A stretch of 12,049 nt of DNA from JBEDKD01 sp041172365 (lineage in GTDB: Bacteria; Cyanobacteriota; Cyanobacteriia; Cyanobacteriales; Microcoleaceae). The position numbers and the translations under genes were made by a program. The notes below the pieces were generated by a model. It did not search any database and was not told the origin of the DNA. It was given only the letters and a program-made list of their open reading frames with translations. The first letter of the stretch is position 1. Every line of letters begins with the position of its first letter. Below are positions 1 to 6,730 of the stretch, in pieces. Location: contig JBEDKD010000490.1 of NCBI GenBank assembly GCA_041172365.1, forward strand, positions 1 to 12,049. The letters are read 5' to 3'.

Positions 1-87
1 CTCCTCCCTCTCTTCCCTCTCCTCCCCCTCTTCCCCCTCTTCCTTCTTCCCTCTTCCTTCTTCCTTCTTCCTTCTTCCCTCTTCCTT
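1..87. repeat. Polypyrimidine heptanucleotide tandem repeat
   Basis: The plus strand is uninterrupted C/T from 1 to 87. From 37 to 85 it resolves into seven consecutive heptamers of the form YTCTTCC (units at 37, 44, 51, 58, 65, 72, 79); the part before 37 is a less regular C/T mix. The array may continue left of the window. It ends six bases before the first ATG of the oxidoreductase gene, so it occupies the place where a ribosome binding site would lie. Short tandem heptamers (STRR) are a known class of cyanobacterial repeat; assigning this array to that class is inference from unit length. A homopyrimidine run of this length could also form triplex DNA. Confidence 0.9.
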
Positions 88-92
88 AAAAA

Positions 93-1286
93 ATGATGAA
101 ATCTTACGATTGGATAGTAATTGGTGGCGGTATTACGGGTGCGACGCTCTCTTATGAACTCGCAAAACAAGGATTATCTGTGTTATTATTAGAACAAGAT
201 AAGACTTTACAAAACGCGACTCGTTTTAGTTATGGTGGACTTTCTTATTGGTTGGCAACGACGGATTTAACTCGCGAATTATGTCAAGAAGGTATTACTA
301 TTCATCGTCAATTATCTGAAGAGTTAGACGCGGCTACTCAATTTCGAGAACTTGATGTGATTTTAACGATTTTGCCAGAGGATGATCCCCAAAAAGTCGC
401 TCAAAGTTATGCTAGTTTTGCTATTCCCCCTCGTTTAATTACTGTTGCTGAAGCTTGTGAGAGGGAACCTTTATTAAATAAAGACTCGATCGCGGGTGCT
501 TTAACTGTCTCCCAAGGTCAAATTTGTCCTGAATCTACTACCCAAGCTTATTATCAAGCTTTTACCCGTTTATCCGGGGAAATAAAAATCGCTCAAGTAA
601 CGGGTTTTTTACAAGAAAATAACCGTTTTGTTGGTGTCAAAACGAATCAGGAAAGTTATCACTCGGCTAATATCGTGGTTTGTGCGGGTGGCTTAAGTCG
701 TCAATTGTTGAAATTAGCAGAAATTCCCATAGCTTTATATTATACTCATGCGGAATTAGTGGAGATTTTACCGACTCAAGGCGATCGCGTCTCACTAAAA
801 ACGATTATCATGCAAGCTGTCTTAAAACGTTTGAGAATGGAAGGGGAAGCTAGTCAAATAGCGCGAGATAGTTTATGGGATAAACCGGGTAATATCGTCG
901 CGCCTTCGATTTTAGACGCGGGTGCGATTCAATTACCCGATGGCAGGATTCGTTTTGGACAATTATCAAGGGTATTAAGTGATCCTTATGCCAAAGTTGA
1001 TGCTAAGGAAAGTGAAACACAATTACGTCAGGAAGTGGGAAATATTTTACCTTCCTTAGCTCAATTACCGGGTACTTGGTATGAGTGTTTAGTCGCGTTT
1101 ACTCGCGATCGTCTTCCTTTAATCGGAAAAATTGAACCTTATGAAGGAATCCATATTTTTTCGGGTTTTAGTAATCCCTTAGTTTTAGTTCCCGCCTTGG
1201 CGAGAAGATTTGCCCATGTCGCGATCGCGCAAAAAGATGACTTGCTCGAAAAATTATCTCCCTCTCGTTTTGTCAAGGAGCAGTAA
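93..1286 (+). CDS. FAD-dependent oxidoreductase, DAO (D-amino-acid oxidase-like) family
   Basis: Predicted 397-residue soluble flavoprotein. An N-terminal Rossmann dinucleotide-binding fold is clear: strand DWIVIG, then GxGxxG as G11-x-G13-x-x-G16, then the acidic residue E34 at the end of the second strand (SVLLLEQ), which would contact the FAD ribose. The C-terminal segment FTRDRLPLIG followed by GIHIFSGFSNPL is the FAD-closing motif of the DAO/glycine oxidase superfamily. Length is normal for that superfamily (about 370-420). Members oxidise amines or amino acids with release of imine or keto acid; the substrate here cannot be told from sequence. Two ATGs (93 and 96) are possible starts, and neither has a purine-rich Shine-Dalgarno because the upstream DNA is a pyrimidine tract. 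It stands alone, with no same-strand partner close by, so the context does not suggest a pathway. Confidence 0.85.
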   Translation: MMKSYDWIVIGGGITGATLSYELAKQGLSVLLLEQDKTLQNATRFSYGGLSYWLATTDLTRELCQEGITIHRQLSEELDAATQFRELDVILTILPEDDPQKVAQSYASFAIPPRLITVAEACEREPLLNKDSIAGALTVSQGQICPESTTQAYYQAFTRLSGEIKIAQVTGFLQENNRFVGVKTNQESYHSANIVVCAGGLSRQLLKLAEIPIALYYTHAELVEILPTQGDRVSLKTIIMQAVLKRLRMEGEASQIARDSLWDKPGNIVAPSILDAGAIQLPDGRIRFGQLSRVLSDPYAKVDAKESETQLRQEVGNILPSLAQLPGTWYECLVAFTRDRLPLIGKIEPYEGIHIFSGFSNPLVLVPALARRFAHVAIAQKDDLLEKLSPSRFVKEQ

Positions 1287-1594
1287 ACGATTCAGGAATG
1301 GAAATTAAATAACTTGACTATTGGGTTTTTCGTTGGACCCATTGTCAGAAAGCAGGCAAGATGCCTGCACTACTTTATTGATTTTTCATTCCTTACCCGT
1401 AAAAATGTCGGGGAAAATGTGATGCTAAATTTCTCCGACTCATCTATCATTAACCTGCCCCTAATAAGGAGCATCCGGGTTTTGCCAATACCAGAAGTGA
1501 GGGCAAAGAATTCGGATTATAAATTATCGGTTTTGATCAATAGATTGTTTGTCCGAATGCTGGCACAGGCACCGCCAACCACTACAAAAAGAAT
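1287..1594. other. Intergenic region without a supported gene
   Basis: This 308-base gap lies between the oxidoreductase stop and the stop of the convergent NfeD-like gene. It holds one inverted copy of the 28-nt repeat (1349-1376). A 94-codon open frame begins at 1314, but it runs through the repeat, has no ribosome binding site and resembles no family I know. No clear T-rich hairpin terminator was found for either gene. Confidence 0.6.
1349..1376 (-). repeat. 28-nt palindromic intergenic repeat, copy 1 (minus orientation)
   Basis: On the minus strand this reads AAAGTAGTGCAGGC, five bases, then GCCTGCTTT, matching the three plus-strand copies at 4561, 6344 and 6605. GCAGGC and GCCTGC form a perfect 6-bp stem around a 5-base loop, the best-preserved hairpin of the four copies. 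Confidence 0.8.
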
Positions 1595-1846
1595 TTAGAA
1601 TCGTAATAATGTCCCTGGTTTTACCGGAACTACTAATAAGGTAATCCCTGTAATTCCTATAATAAAAACGGCTTCATCGGGTTGTAAAATCATTTCATTA
1701 TCTTCTTCTTCATAAAATCGAGCCGGCCAATAACTCCCCATTCCTTTGACTCTTCCGGGGCGATAGGGCGCGATCGTTTCTTCGACTATTCCTAACATGG
1801 GTTCGTCAAATTTCTCGATTTCTCTTACTTTTAATTGTGATTTCAT
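1595..1846 (-). CDS. Small NfeD-like (OB-fold) domain protein
   Basis: 83-residue protein that resembles the C-terminal OB-fold domain of NfeD-family proteins. The family pattern is visible as PGRVKGMGSYWPAR (residues 30-43), then an acidic loop, then LQPDEAVFIIGITGITLLVVP (residues 55-74, with the P-x-E-x-V and GITLLVVP signature). There are no membrane segments, unlike full-length NfeD, which carries several before this domain. NfeD proteins usually work beside SPFH/stomatin-type membrane scaffolds, but no SPFH gene is present here. The ATG at 1846 has a purine-rich AAGGAAGG element about seven bases upstream, supporting this start. It is convergent with the oxidoreductase and divergent from the NB-ARC gene. 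A cytoplasmic short NfeD protein is the best call; its function is unknown. Confidence 0.7.
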   Translation of the reverse strand: MKSQLKVREIEKFDEPMLGIVEETIAPYRPGRVKGMGSYWPARFYEEEDNEMILQPDEAVFIIGITGITLLVVPVKPGTLLRF

Positions 1847-1956
1847 AATTAACCTTCCTTGTTTTTCCTTAAAACTGAGTTTCCCTCAGAGCGCGATCGC
1901 GAAGCCCGCGCGTAATGCTTATCCTGGTTGTTGTTGGCGATATTTATATCTTAAAC

Positions 1957-1973
1957 TTGGGGTACTACCCCAA
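1957..1973. repeat. Short perfect inverted repeat in a divergent intergenic region
   Basis: TTGGGGT (1957-1963) and ACCCCAA (1967-1973) form a 7-bp stem with a 3-base loop. It lies between the divergent NfeD-like and NB-ARC genes, so it could be an operator or just a repeat. It has no T-tract and is unlikely to be a terminator on the plus strand. Apart from this and a HIP1 site at 1893, nothing is recognisable in the 297-base gap. Confidence 0.5.
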
Positions 1974-2143
1974 AGCAACCCCACTCATCCCATACGCGCA
2001 AATGCTGTCAAATCCTGACAAATAGCTTAGGATTAAAGTCTTCGCCCTTGGGGATACCCTAAACTTTCTTTTCCCTAGCCATTACCCACAAACCCGGATC
2101 TTTTACGCTCTCACCAGGTTTTTTCACAAAATCCTCAAAATCT

Positions 2144-4567
2144 ATGCCCCGTGCTACCTATGGAAATCAAGTCCGATCGCGTGTTAAGCATCTGTTAAGC
2201 ACGATTCTCAGTTATGCTAATGATGAATTAGAAAATAGTGAGCAGTTGCGCGATCGCGTGGAAGTTTATTGGCAAAGCGAAACTCAACTTGTGGTGAGAA
2301 CTAAGTTAAGAAATTTAGAAGAATTAACGCTCAAAACCGCTGAAAAACTGACAAAAGAACAAATTAGAGAAGCCTTAAATCGTTTACAAGATTTAGGAAT
2401 ATTACAAGATAATCGCACGACTCCTAAAGGTTCAGAAATTTGGCATTTTACTCTCAAATTATGGTCGAAAAAAATTGATATTAATCTCTGTGAATGCGAT
2501 CGCGTTTGGCAATTCCATCACTCTATACCCTCTGTGTCTCCCCAATCACCACCAGAGACGGAGTATGAACGCGATCGGTTACGTTTACCCTATTGCAATT
2601 TACCCTCACCTACCTATCCAGAATTTATTGGCAGAAAAACCGAAATCAAACAACTATTAAAATTTATCTCACTCAATTATCGCACACCTATTATTACAGT
2701 AGATGGTATTGGAGGTGTGGGCAAAACCGCCTTAGTTTTAGAAGCCGCGTATCAATGTTGGGAAACGAAAAATAATAAGATTAATTCCTCAGAAATTCCC
2801 TGTTTTGATGCCATTATTTTTACTTCAGCTAAACAAAATTATTTATTACCTTCAGGAATCGTCCCTCGACAGGAAATTCATAATACATTAAGTCATATCT
2901 TTCGAGCGATCGCGCTTACCCTGGATGAGCCTAAAATCACTCAAGCAGATACAGAGGAACAAATTAGCCTAGTTTACGAAAGTTTAAGTCGTCAAAGGAC
3001 TCTATTAATTATTGATAATATGGAAACTATGCCCTTAGAAGTGCAAGATGAAGTCCTGGGTTTTTTATGTGATTTACCCTCCACCACCAAAGCCGTTATC
3101 ACCACTCGTCAACGACGATTAGCCTATGCCGCGATTCGCTTAGATAGTTTATCAGAAATTGATAGTTATCAACTTATTGCACAACAAGCCGACAATAAAA
3201 GTATAACATTAAATCCCCATGAATGTCAAGCAATTTATCAACATTTTGGCGGAATTCCTGTCGCGTTAATTTATGCAATTGGTCAATTAGCCCGCGGTTA
3301 TTCTTTAGAAAGAATACTCGATAAATCTCAACCTCTCCCTGATGATATTGCTTACTTTTGTTTCGATAATTCGGTGGCTCCGATTCGAGAAAAACCCGCC
3401 CATAAACTATTAAAATCTTTGGCAATTTTTACCGATGCACCCGTCAAAGATGCTTTAATCGAAGTGGCACAATTAAGAACAATTCCTCAATCCATTATAG
3501 ATGATAGTTTAGCAGAATTATATCAACTTTCTTTAGTGCGTCCCCAAGCCGGACGTTATGAAATGTTATCCTTAACGCGTGAGTATGCGAAAACGGAATT
3601 AGGAAAGGATTTAGAGTTTGAAAAGAACGCGAGAAAACGATGGGTACAATGGTATATTGATTTTGGCAAAGAATATGGACATAAAGATTGGGGAGAATGG
3701 CATCTCCAATGCGATCGTCTCGAAGCAGAATGGGGAAATTTAGTCGCGGTACTTTATTGGTGTGCGGAAGCTGAAAAATATGATAATGTCAAAACATTAT
3801 GGCAATGTCTTAATGATTACGCTTATTTTTATGGCTATTGGGAAGAGCGTAATTTTTGGCTAGATTGGTTAATTCAAGCTGGGGAAAGACAGGGTGATTG
3901 GGCGGGTTTAACCGAGACTTTGAAAAATAAAGGTTTTATCTTAACTCGTCAGGGTACGCCAGAGAATTTATCCCTCGCGTCTGAAGTTTTAACACGGGCT
4001 TGGGAGTTACGAAATTATGCTGATTTGAAGACACAAAGAGCGATCGCGTCTCATATTACCAAACTTCGTCTTTGTCAAAATCGAGTGGATGAAGCCCCAG
4101 AATGGATCGAAATTAGTAAACAAATAGTTAACGCTCCCAATTATCAGGAAAAATGGCAAAAACGAGATGGAATTTCTTGTATCTATACCGAGGCGCAAAT
4201 TTACTATTATCAACAAGAATGGGAGAAGGCAAAGGAAAAGTTAGAAGAGGTGATTAAACAAACTGAAGAAATCGGTTGGATGCGATTAATGAATTATGGA
4301 CAAAATTGGTTAGCCGATGTCGCGATCGAACAGGGAGATTTAGAGAAAGCAGAGAAATTATTAAAGATGGGTTTACCCGTAGCCCAAAGGAATAAAGATC
4401 GACGGCGAATTGCTTGTTATCAAGCCTCTTTTGCCCAGTGGGAAAAAAAACGAGGCAATTTAATAGCTTCTCAGGAATGGGTAACTCTGGCAAAAGAAGG
4501 TTTTGAGCACTTAGGAATGAAACAAGAATTAGAAAAAATTAACCAGAATTTTCAATGTCTAAAGTAG
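2144..4567 (+). CDS. NB-ARC (STAND/NLR-like) ATPase with TPR-like C-terminus
   Basis: Predicted 807-residue signalling NTPase. Residues about 60-110 look like a winged helix (LTKEQIREALNRLQDLGILQ at 69-88, followed by a beta wing ending in HFTLKLW); I have seen this N-terminal region in cyanobacterial multidomain proteins but cannot give it a family name. A proline-rich linker leads to the NB-ARC module: FIGR start, Walker A GIGGVGKT (K194, T195), Walker B TLLIIDN (D291), sensor-like KAVITTR (R322) and a GLPL-like GGIPVAL (370-375). A winged-helix domain spans about 418-487, ending REYAKTELG. Residues about 500-805 are helical, with TPR-like units such as EWEKAKEKLEEVIKQ and GDLEKAEKLLKMGL. 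STAND ATPases of this type sense ligands through C-terminal repeats and oligomerise; many act in regulation or phage defence. No nuclease, TIR or protease effector is fused or adjacent. The start at 2144 lacks a Shine-Dalgarno. The last codon and stop lie inside a repeat copy. Confidence 0.85.
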   Translation: MPRATYGNQVRSRVKHLLSTILSYANDELENSEQLRDRVEVYWQSETQLVVRTKLRNLEELTLKTAEKLTKEQIREALNRLQDLGILQDNRTTPKGSEIWHFTLKLWSKKIDINLCECDRVWQFHHSIPSVSPQSPPETEYERDRLRLPYCNLPSPTYPEFIGRKTEIKQLLKFISLNYRTPIITVDGIGGVGKTALVLEAAYQCWETKNNKINSSEIPCFDAIIFTSAKQNYLLPSGIVPRQEIHNTLSHIFRAIALTLDEPKITQADTEEQISLVYESLSRQRTLLIIDNMETMPLEVQDEVLGFLCDLPSTTKAVITTRQRRLAYAAIRLDSLSEIDSYQLIAQQADNKSITLNPHECQAIYQHFGGIPVALIYAIGQLARGYSLERILDKSQPLPDDIAYFCFDNSVAPIREKPAHKLLKSLAIFTDAPVKDALIEVAQLRTIPQSIIDDSLAELYQLSLVRPQAGRYEMLSLTREYAKTELGKDLEFEKNARKRWVQWYIDFGKEYGHKDWGEWHLQCDRLEAEWGNLVAVLYWCAEAEKYDNVKTLWQCLNDYAYFYGYWEERNFWLDWLIQAGERQGDWAGLTETLKNKGFILTRQGTPENLSLASEVLTRAWELRNYADLKTQRAIASHITKLRLCQNRVDEAPEWIEISKQIVNAPNYQEKWQKRDGISCIYTEAQIYYYQQEWEKAKEKLEEVIKQTEEIGWMRLMNYGQNWLADVAIEQGDLEKAEKLLKMGLPVAQRNKDRRRIACYQASFAQWEKKRGNLIASQEWVTLAKEGFEHLGMKQELEKINQNFQCLK

Positions 4568-4588
4568 TGTAGGCTTCTAGCCTGCATC
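4561..4588 (+). repeat. 28-nt palindromic intergenic repeat, copy 2
   Basis: Reads AAAGTAGTGTAGGCTTCTAG then CCTGCATC, with core TAGGC...GCCTGC as in the other copies. It overlaps the NB-ARC gene: the final Lys codon (4562-4564) and the TAG stop (4565-4567) are part of the repeat. The 3' edge (ATC instead of TTT) is the most diverged of the four copies. Confidence 0.8.
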
Positions 4589-4592
4589 GTGA

Positions 4593-4712
4593 TTCCCAGA
4601 CGGAGTTTGGGGGGTAGTAGGTGCTGGCATTGTTGCTGACGATCGCGATCCTCAGAAGGAGTGGCATGAATCACGGCACAAAGCACAAGCTCAATGGGTA
4701 AAAACTAGCTGA
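4593..4712 (+). pseudogene. C-terminal remnant resembling anthranilate synthase component I (TrpE family)
   Basis: The frame from 4593 to the stop at 4710-4712 encodes about 39 residues containing VVGAGIVADDRDPQKEW then HESRHKAQAQW. This matches the conserved chorismate-binding C-terminus of anthranilate synthase component I and its relatives (GAGIVADSDPxxEYxETxNKA). A stop codon (4590-4592) and repeat copy 2 lie directly upstream, there is no start codon, and the rest of the ~500-residue enzyme is absent. It is therefore read as a relic, cut at its 5' side near the repeat. The family match comes from memory of the motif, over a short stretch. A source in another chorismate-binding enzyme (PabB or isochorismate synthase) is possible. 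Confidence 0.5.
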
Positions 4713-4837
4713 GATATTTCAGCAACAATAATCTGAGGCGAGATCGCGATCGTGTTTTCGGGTAATTTTTGATCTTTTTTGTACCCCGAAGGCTGCCAGT
4801 AAATTTAACAAAGAACACATATTTCCGGCTAGAGAAA

Positions 4838-4853
4838 TGTAACTTTAGATACA
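4838..4853 (+). promoter_or_regulatory. NtcA binding site upstream of amt
   Basis: TGTAACTTTAGATACA contains the exact NtcA consensus GTA-N8-TAC (4839-4852) within a TGTA...TACA palindrome. NtcA is the CRP-family activator of nitrogen-assimilation genes in cyanobacteria and responds to 2-oxoglutarate. The site ends 71 bases before the amt start codon, a suitable place for an activator. With the site centred at -41.5, transcription would start near 4887. The -10 candidate there (GAAAAT, 4874-4879) is weak, while a TAN3T match at 4858-4863 is too close to the site. Confidence 0.7.
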
Positions 4854-4910
4854 TTTTTATTGTTCTTCCACTTGAAAATCAAAGATGACTCTGAAAGTAC
4901 AGGAAAAAGA

Positions 4911-4923
4911 GAGGTAAAAATAG
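4911..4923 (+). promoter_or_regulatory. Ribosome binding site that decides the TTG start of amt
   Basis: GAGG at 4911-4914, within a purine-rich AAGAGAGG stretch, lies nine bases before the TTG at 4924. No ATG or GTG in frame gives a complete signal peptide, so this element supports initiation at TTG. Confidence 0.65.
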
Positions 4924-6324
4924 TTGAAGAAAAACGTAAAAATATTCGTGATCGGGACAATCTTATGGTTTTGCTTTAGCAATCCCTGGTTTAGTCAAGC
5001 CCTTGCCGCGGAGGATGAAATTGCCAAGACGATCGCGACGGCACAAACGTCGGCAGATACAGCCTTCATGCTAGTTTGTTCCGCGCTGGTATTGTTAATG
5101 ACTCCGGGGTTAGCCTTTTTCTACGGTGGATTTGTGGCTAAACGGAATATCCTCAACACCCTGATGATGAGTTTCGTGCTGATGGGAATTGTGGGGGTAA
5201 GTTGGATTCTCTGGGGTTATACTCTCGCCTTTGCCCCTGGTTTGCCCTTCATCGGGGGCTTGCAGTGGCTATTACTTAACGGTGTCGGGTTAGACACAAC
5301 GGGGTATCTGGGAACTACAGCCCCGCCAGAGGTTAGCACCTATGCAGGCACGATTCCCCACTTGGCATTCATGATGTACCAAGGGATGTTTGCGATTATC
5401 ACCCCCGCGTTAATCTCTGGGGCAATTGTCGAGCGGGTGAGTTTCCGCGCCTATAGCTTGTTTGTGTTACTTTGGTCCACATTTATTTACTGCCCCGTTG
5501 CCCACATGGTTTGGGGGAAAGGGGGTTTTCTGGGTGTTTATGGTGGCATGGGCGCGTTAGATTTTGCTGGGGGCATAGTTGTCCACATTACTTGTGCTGT
5601 TTCCGCGTTAGTAGCCGCGTGGATGATTGGACCACGCACCAAATACCCTCAAAGTCTTTCTGCACCTCATAATGTGCCCTTTATCATTTTAGGGGCAGGT
5701 TTGTTGTGGTTTGGCTGGTTTGGGTTTAACGCGGGGAGTGCCTTAGCCGCGAATGGAGTGGCCACCTATGCTTTTATTAATACTAATACCGGGGCCGCCG
5801 CGGGTACTGTTACCTGGCTGCTCCTAGAAACATTTTTCCGAGAAAAACCCACGGCTATCGGCGCTGCAACAGGCGCGATCGCGGGTTTAGCAGGAATTAC
5901 ACCCGCGGCGGGGTTTGTTCAGCCCCAAGCGGCGCTTTTGATTGGCAGTCTGATAGCAGTTTGCTGTTTTTATGCGATTAGTTTGAAAGTCAAACTCGAA
6001 TTTGATGATAGCTTGGATACGTTCCCCGTGCATGGGGTTGCCGGGACAATTGGCGCGATCCTCACGGGAATTTTTGCCACCAAAGAAGTTAACCCCGGGG
6101 GAGCGGATGGCTTGCTGCGAGGGAATGTGAATCAATTTCTGGTTCAACTTGCGGCAGTTGTTATCGTCTATGTGATTTCTGCTGTAGGGACTTTCATCCT
6201 GCTCAAAATCATTGAGGCAACGGTTGGTTTGCGGCCGGAGCCAGAGGCAGAAATTAAAGGAATGGATATCACAGAGCACGGTGAAGAAGGTTACGGCGAG
6301 GAATTTACGGGTACTGCAAGCTAA
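4924..6324 (+). CDS. amt: Ammonium transporter (Amt/MEP/Rh family)
   Basis: 466-residue inner-membrane channel that takes up ammonium, forming trimers in the family. The first ~29 residues form a signal peptide (KK, then a hydrophobic core, then SQALAA), as in other Amt proteins with 11 transmembrane segments and an outside N-terminus. The signature regions are present: TPGLAFFYGG, the conserved GAIVERVSF, DFAGGIVVH with the first pore histidine H221, and DDSLDTFPVHG with the second pore histidine H370, 149 residues later as expected for the twin-His pair. The cytoplasmic tail ends with GMDITEHGEEGYGEEF, the conserved C-terminal arm that PII (GlnB/GlnK) proteins regulate. Initiation is at TTG, supported by the Shine-Dalgarno at 4911 and by the complete signal peptide. 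The NtcA site upstream suggests induction under nitrogen limitation. No glnB/glnK gene is adjacent. The family assignment is secure; which Amt paralogue it is cannot be told. Confidence 0.96.
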   Translation: MKKNVKIFVIGTILWFCFSNPWFSQALAAEDEIAKTIATAQTSADTAFMLVCSALVLLMTPGLAFFYGGFVAKRNILNTLMMSFVLMGIVGVSWILWGYTLAFAPGLPFIGGLQWLLLNGVGLDTTGYLGTTAPPEVSTYAGTIPHLAFMMYQGMFAIITPALISGAIVERVSFRAYSLFVLLWSTFIYCPVAHMVWGKGGFLGVYGGMGALDFAGGIVVHITCAVSALVAAWMIGPRTKYPQSLSAPHNVPFIILGAGLLWFGWFGFNAGSALAANGVATYAFINTNTGAAAGTVTWLLLETFFREKPTAIGAATGAIAGLAGITPAAGFVQPQAALLIGSLIAVCCFYAISLKVKLEFDDSLDTFPVHGVAGTIGAILTGIFATKEVNPGGADGLLRGNVNQFLVQLAAVVIVYVISAVGTFILLKIIEATVGLRPEPEAEIKGMDITEHGEEGYGEEFTGTAS

Positions 6325-6343
6325 GACGGTGTACCGATATTCC

Positions 6344-6371
6344 AAAGTAGTGTAGGCTAGAAACCTGCTTT
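6344..6371 (+). repeat. 28-nt palindromic intergenic repeat, copy 3
   Basis: AAAGTAGTGTAGGC, then TAGAAA, then CCTGCTTT, starting 20 bases after the amt stop codon. It matches the other copies at both ends; the centre differs and the stem is weaker. Confidence 0.8.
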
Positions 6372-6496
6372 CTAAAGTCAATACCTTCGCCAGAATTGTA
6401 CCCAGGAGGGGACACTTCCGCGTGGAGTCCCTCTCTAATTGCTAAGGAAAAATCCCTTCCCTAAAATCCCGACAGAGTTTTATCCTTCACAGGGGT

Positions 6497-6523
6497 TAGG
6501 GACACGGCAGTGCCGTGTCCCTA
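6497..6523. repeat. 27-nt near-perfect palindrome, copy A
   Basis: TAGGGACACGGCA and its reverse complement TGCCGTGTCCCTA flank a single central G at 6510. The same unit, with a central C, recurs 39 bases downstream. Palindromes of this GGACACGGCACTGCC type are, from memory, frequent in cyanobacterial intergenic DNA. Confidence 0.85.
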
Positions 6524-6535
6524 CCCATTATACTG

Positions 6536-6560
6536 TAGGGACACGGCACTGCCGTGTCCT
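6536..6560. repeat. 25-nt near-perfect palindrome, copy B
   Basis: TAGGGACACGGCACTGCC followed by GTGTCCT: the same palindrome as at 6497 but with the centre base inverted (C), so copies A and B are in opposite orientation. A short TTTT run follows at 6560-6563; terminator activity on the plus strand is conceivable but not strongly supported. Confidence 0.8.
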
Positions 6561-6604
6561 TTTATCTATAGTATTAACAGCCGATAAATTGGCGAAGGGA
6601 TTGT

Positions 6605-6632
6605 AAAGTAGTGTAGGCTTAAGGCCTGCTTT
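6605..6632 (+). repeat. 28-nt palindromic intergenic repeat, copy 4
   Basis: AAAGTAGTGTAGGCTTAAGG then CCTGCTTT. The centre AGGCTTAAGGCCT is itself almost palindromic. Both outer ends are identical to copy 3. Confidence 0.8.
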
Positions 6633-6702
6633 CGCAAGAGTGAAACCACCAACAAAATGCACAACTTATTTAATTTCCATTCCTTACGCGCCATAACCTG
6701 TA

Positions 6703-6727
6703 GGGGCAATCCAGAAGTGGTTGCCCC
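6703..6727. repeat. Inverted repeat just beyond the prepilin-like stop codon
   Basis: GGGGCAA (6703-6709) pairs with TTGCCCC (6721-6727), with CC/GG extending the stem inward past a T-T mismatch. It begins three bases beyond the prepilin stop on the minus strand, the expected place for a 3' hairpin of that transcript, but no T-run follows, so classical intrinsic termination is not shown. Confidence 0.6.
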
Positions 6728-6730
6728 AGA

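Larger units (their letters stand above)
4568..4923. other. Intergenic region upstream of amt
   Basis: This 356-base gap holds, in order, the rest of repeat copy 2, a decayed coding remnant (4593-4712), two HIP1-like GATCGCGATC stretches, and the promoter region of the ammonium transporter with its NtcA site (4838-4853). No intact gene was found. Confidence 0.7.
6325..6730. other. Repeat-rich region without a gene between convergent transcription units
   Basis: These 406 bases separate amt (plus) from the prepilin-like gene (minus). They hold two copies of the 28-nt repeat (6344, 6605), a pair of 25-27-nt near-perfect palindromes (6497, 6536) and a GGGGCAA...TTGCCCC inverted repeat (6703-6727). 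No coding frame is convincing. Any of the hairpins could serve as a bidirectional transcription end, but none has a proper T-tract. Confidence 0.75.

Noticed and set aside
1314..1598. 94-codon open frame between the oxidoreductase and NfeD-like genes
   Set aside because: It runs through repeat copy 1, has no ribosome binding site and resembles no known protein.
1957..1973. Intrinsic terminator at the TTGGGGT/ACCCCAA hairpin
   Set aside because: It lies between divergent gene starts and has no T-tract, so termination is not a sensible reading.
1797..2018. 73-codon plus-strand frame over the NfeD-like start and the divergent gap
   Set aside because: Antisense to the NfeD-like gene start and through the promoter region, with no resemblance to a known protein.
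5887..6381. 164-codon minus-strand open frame opposite the amt 3' end
   Set aside because: Shadow of amt coding sequence: no family resemblance, no start signal, and it spans repeat copy 3.
6344..6632. Possible CRISPR-like array from the repeated 28-nt units and palindromes
   Set aside because: Copies are irregularly spaced, diverged and scattered over kilobases in both orientations, with no spacer pattern or cas genes.
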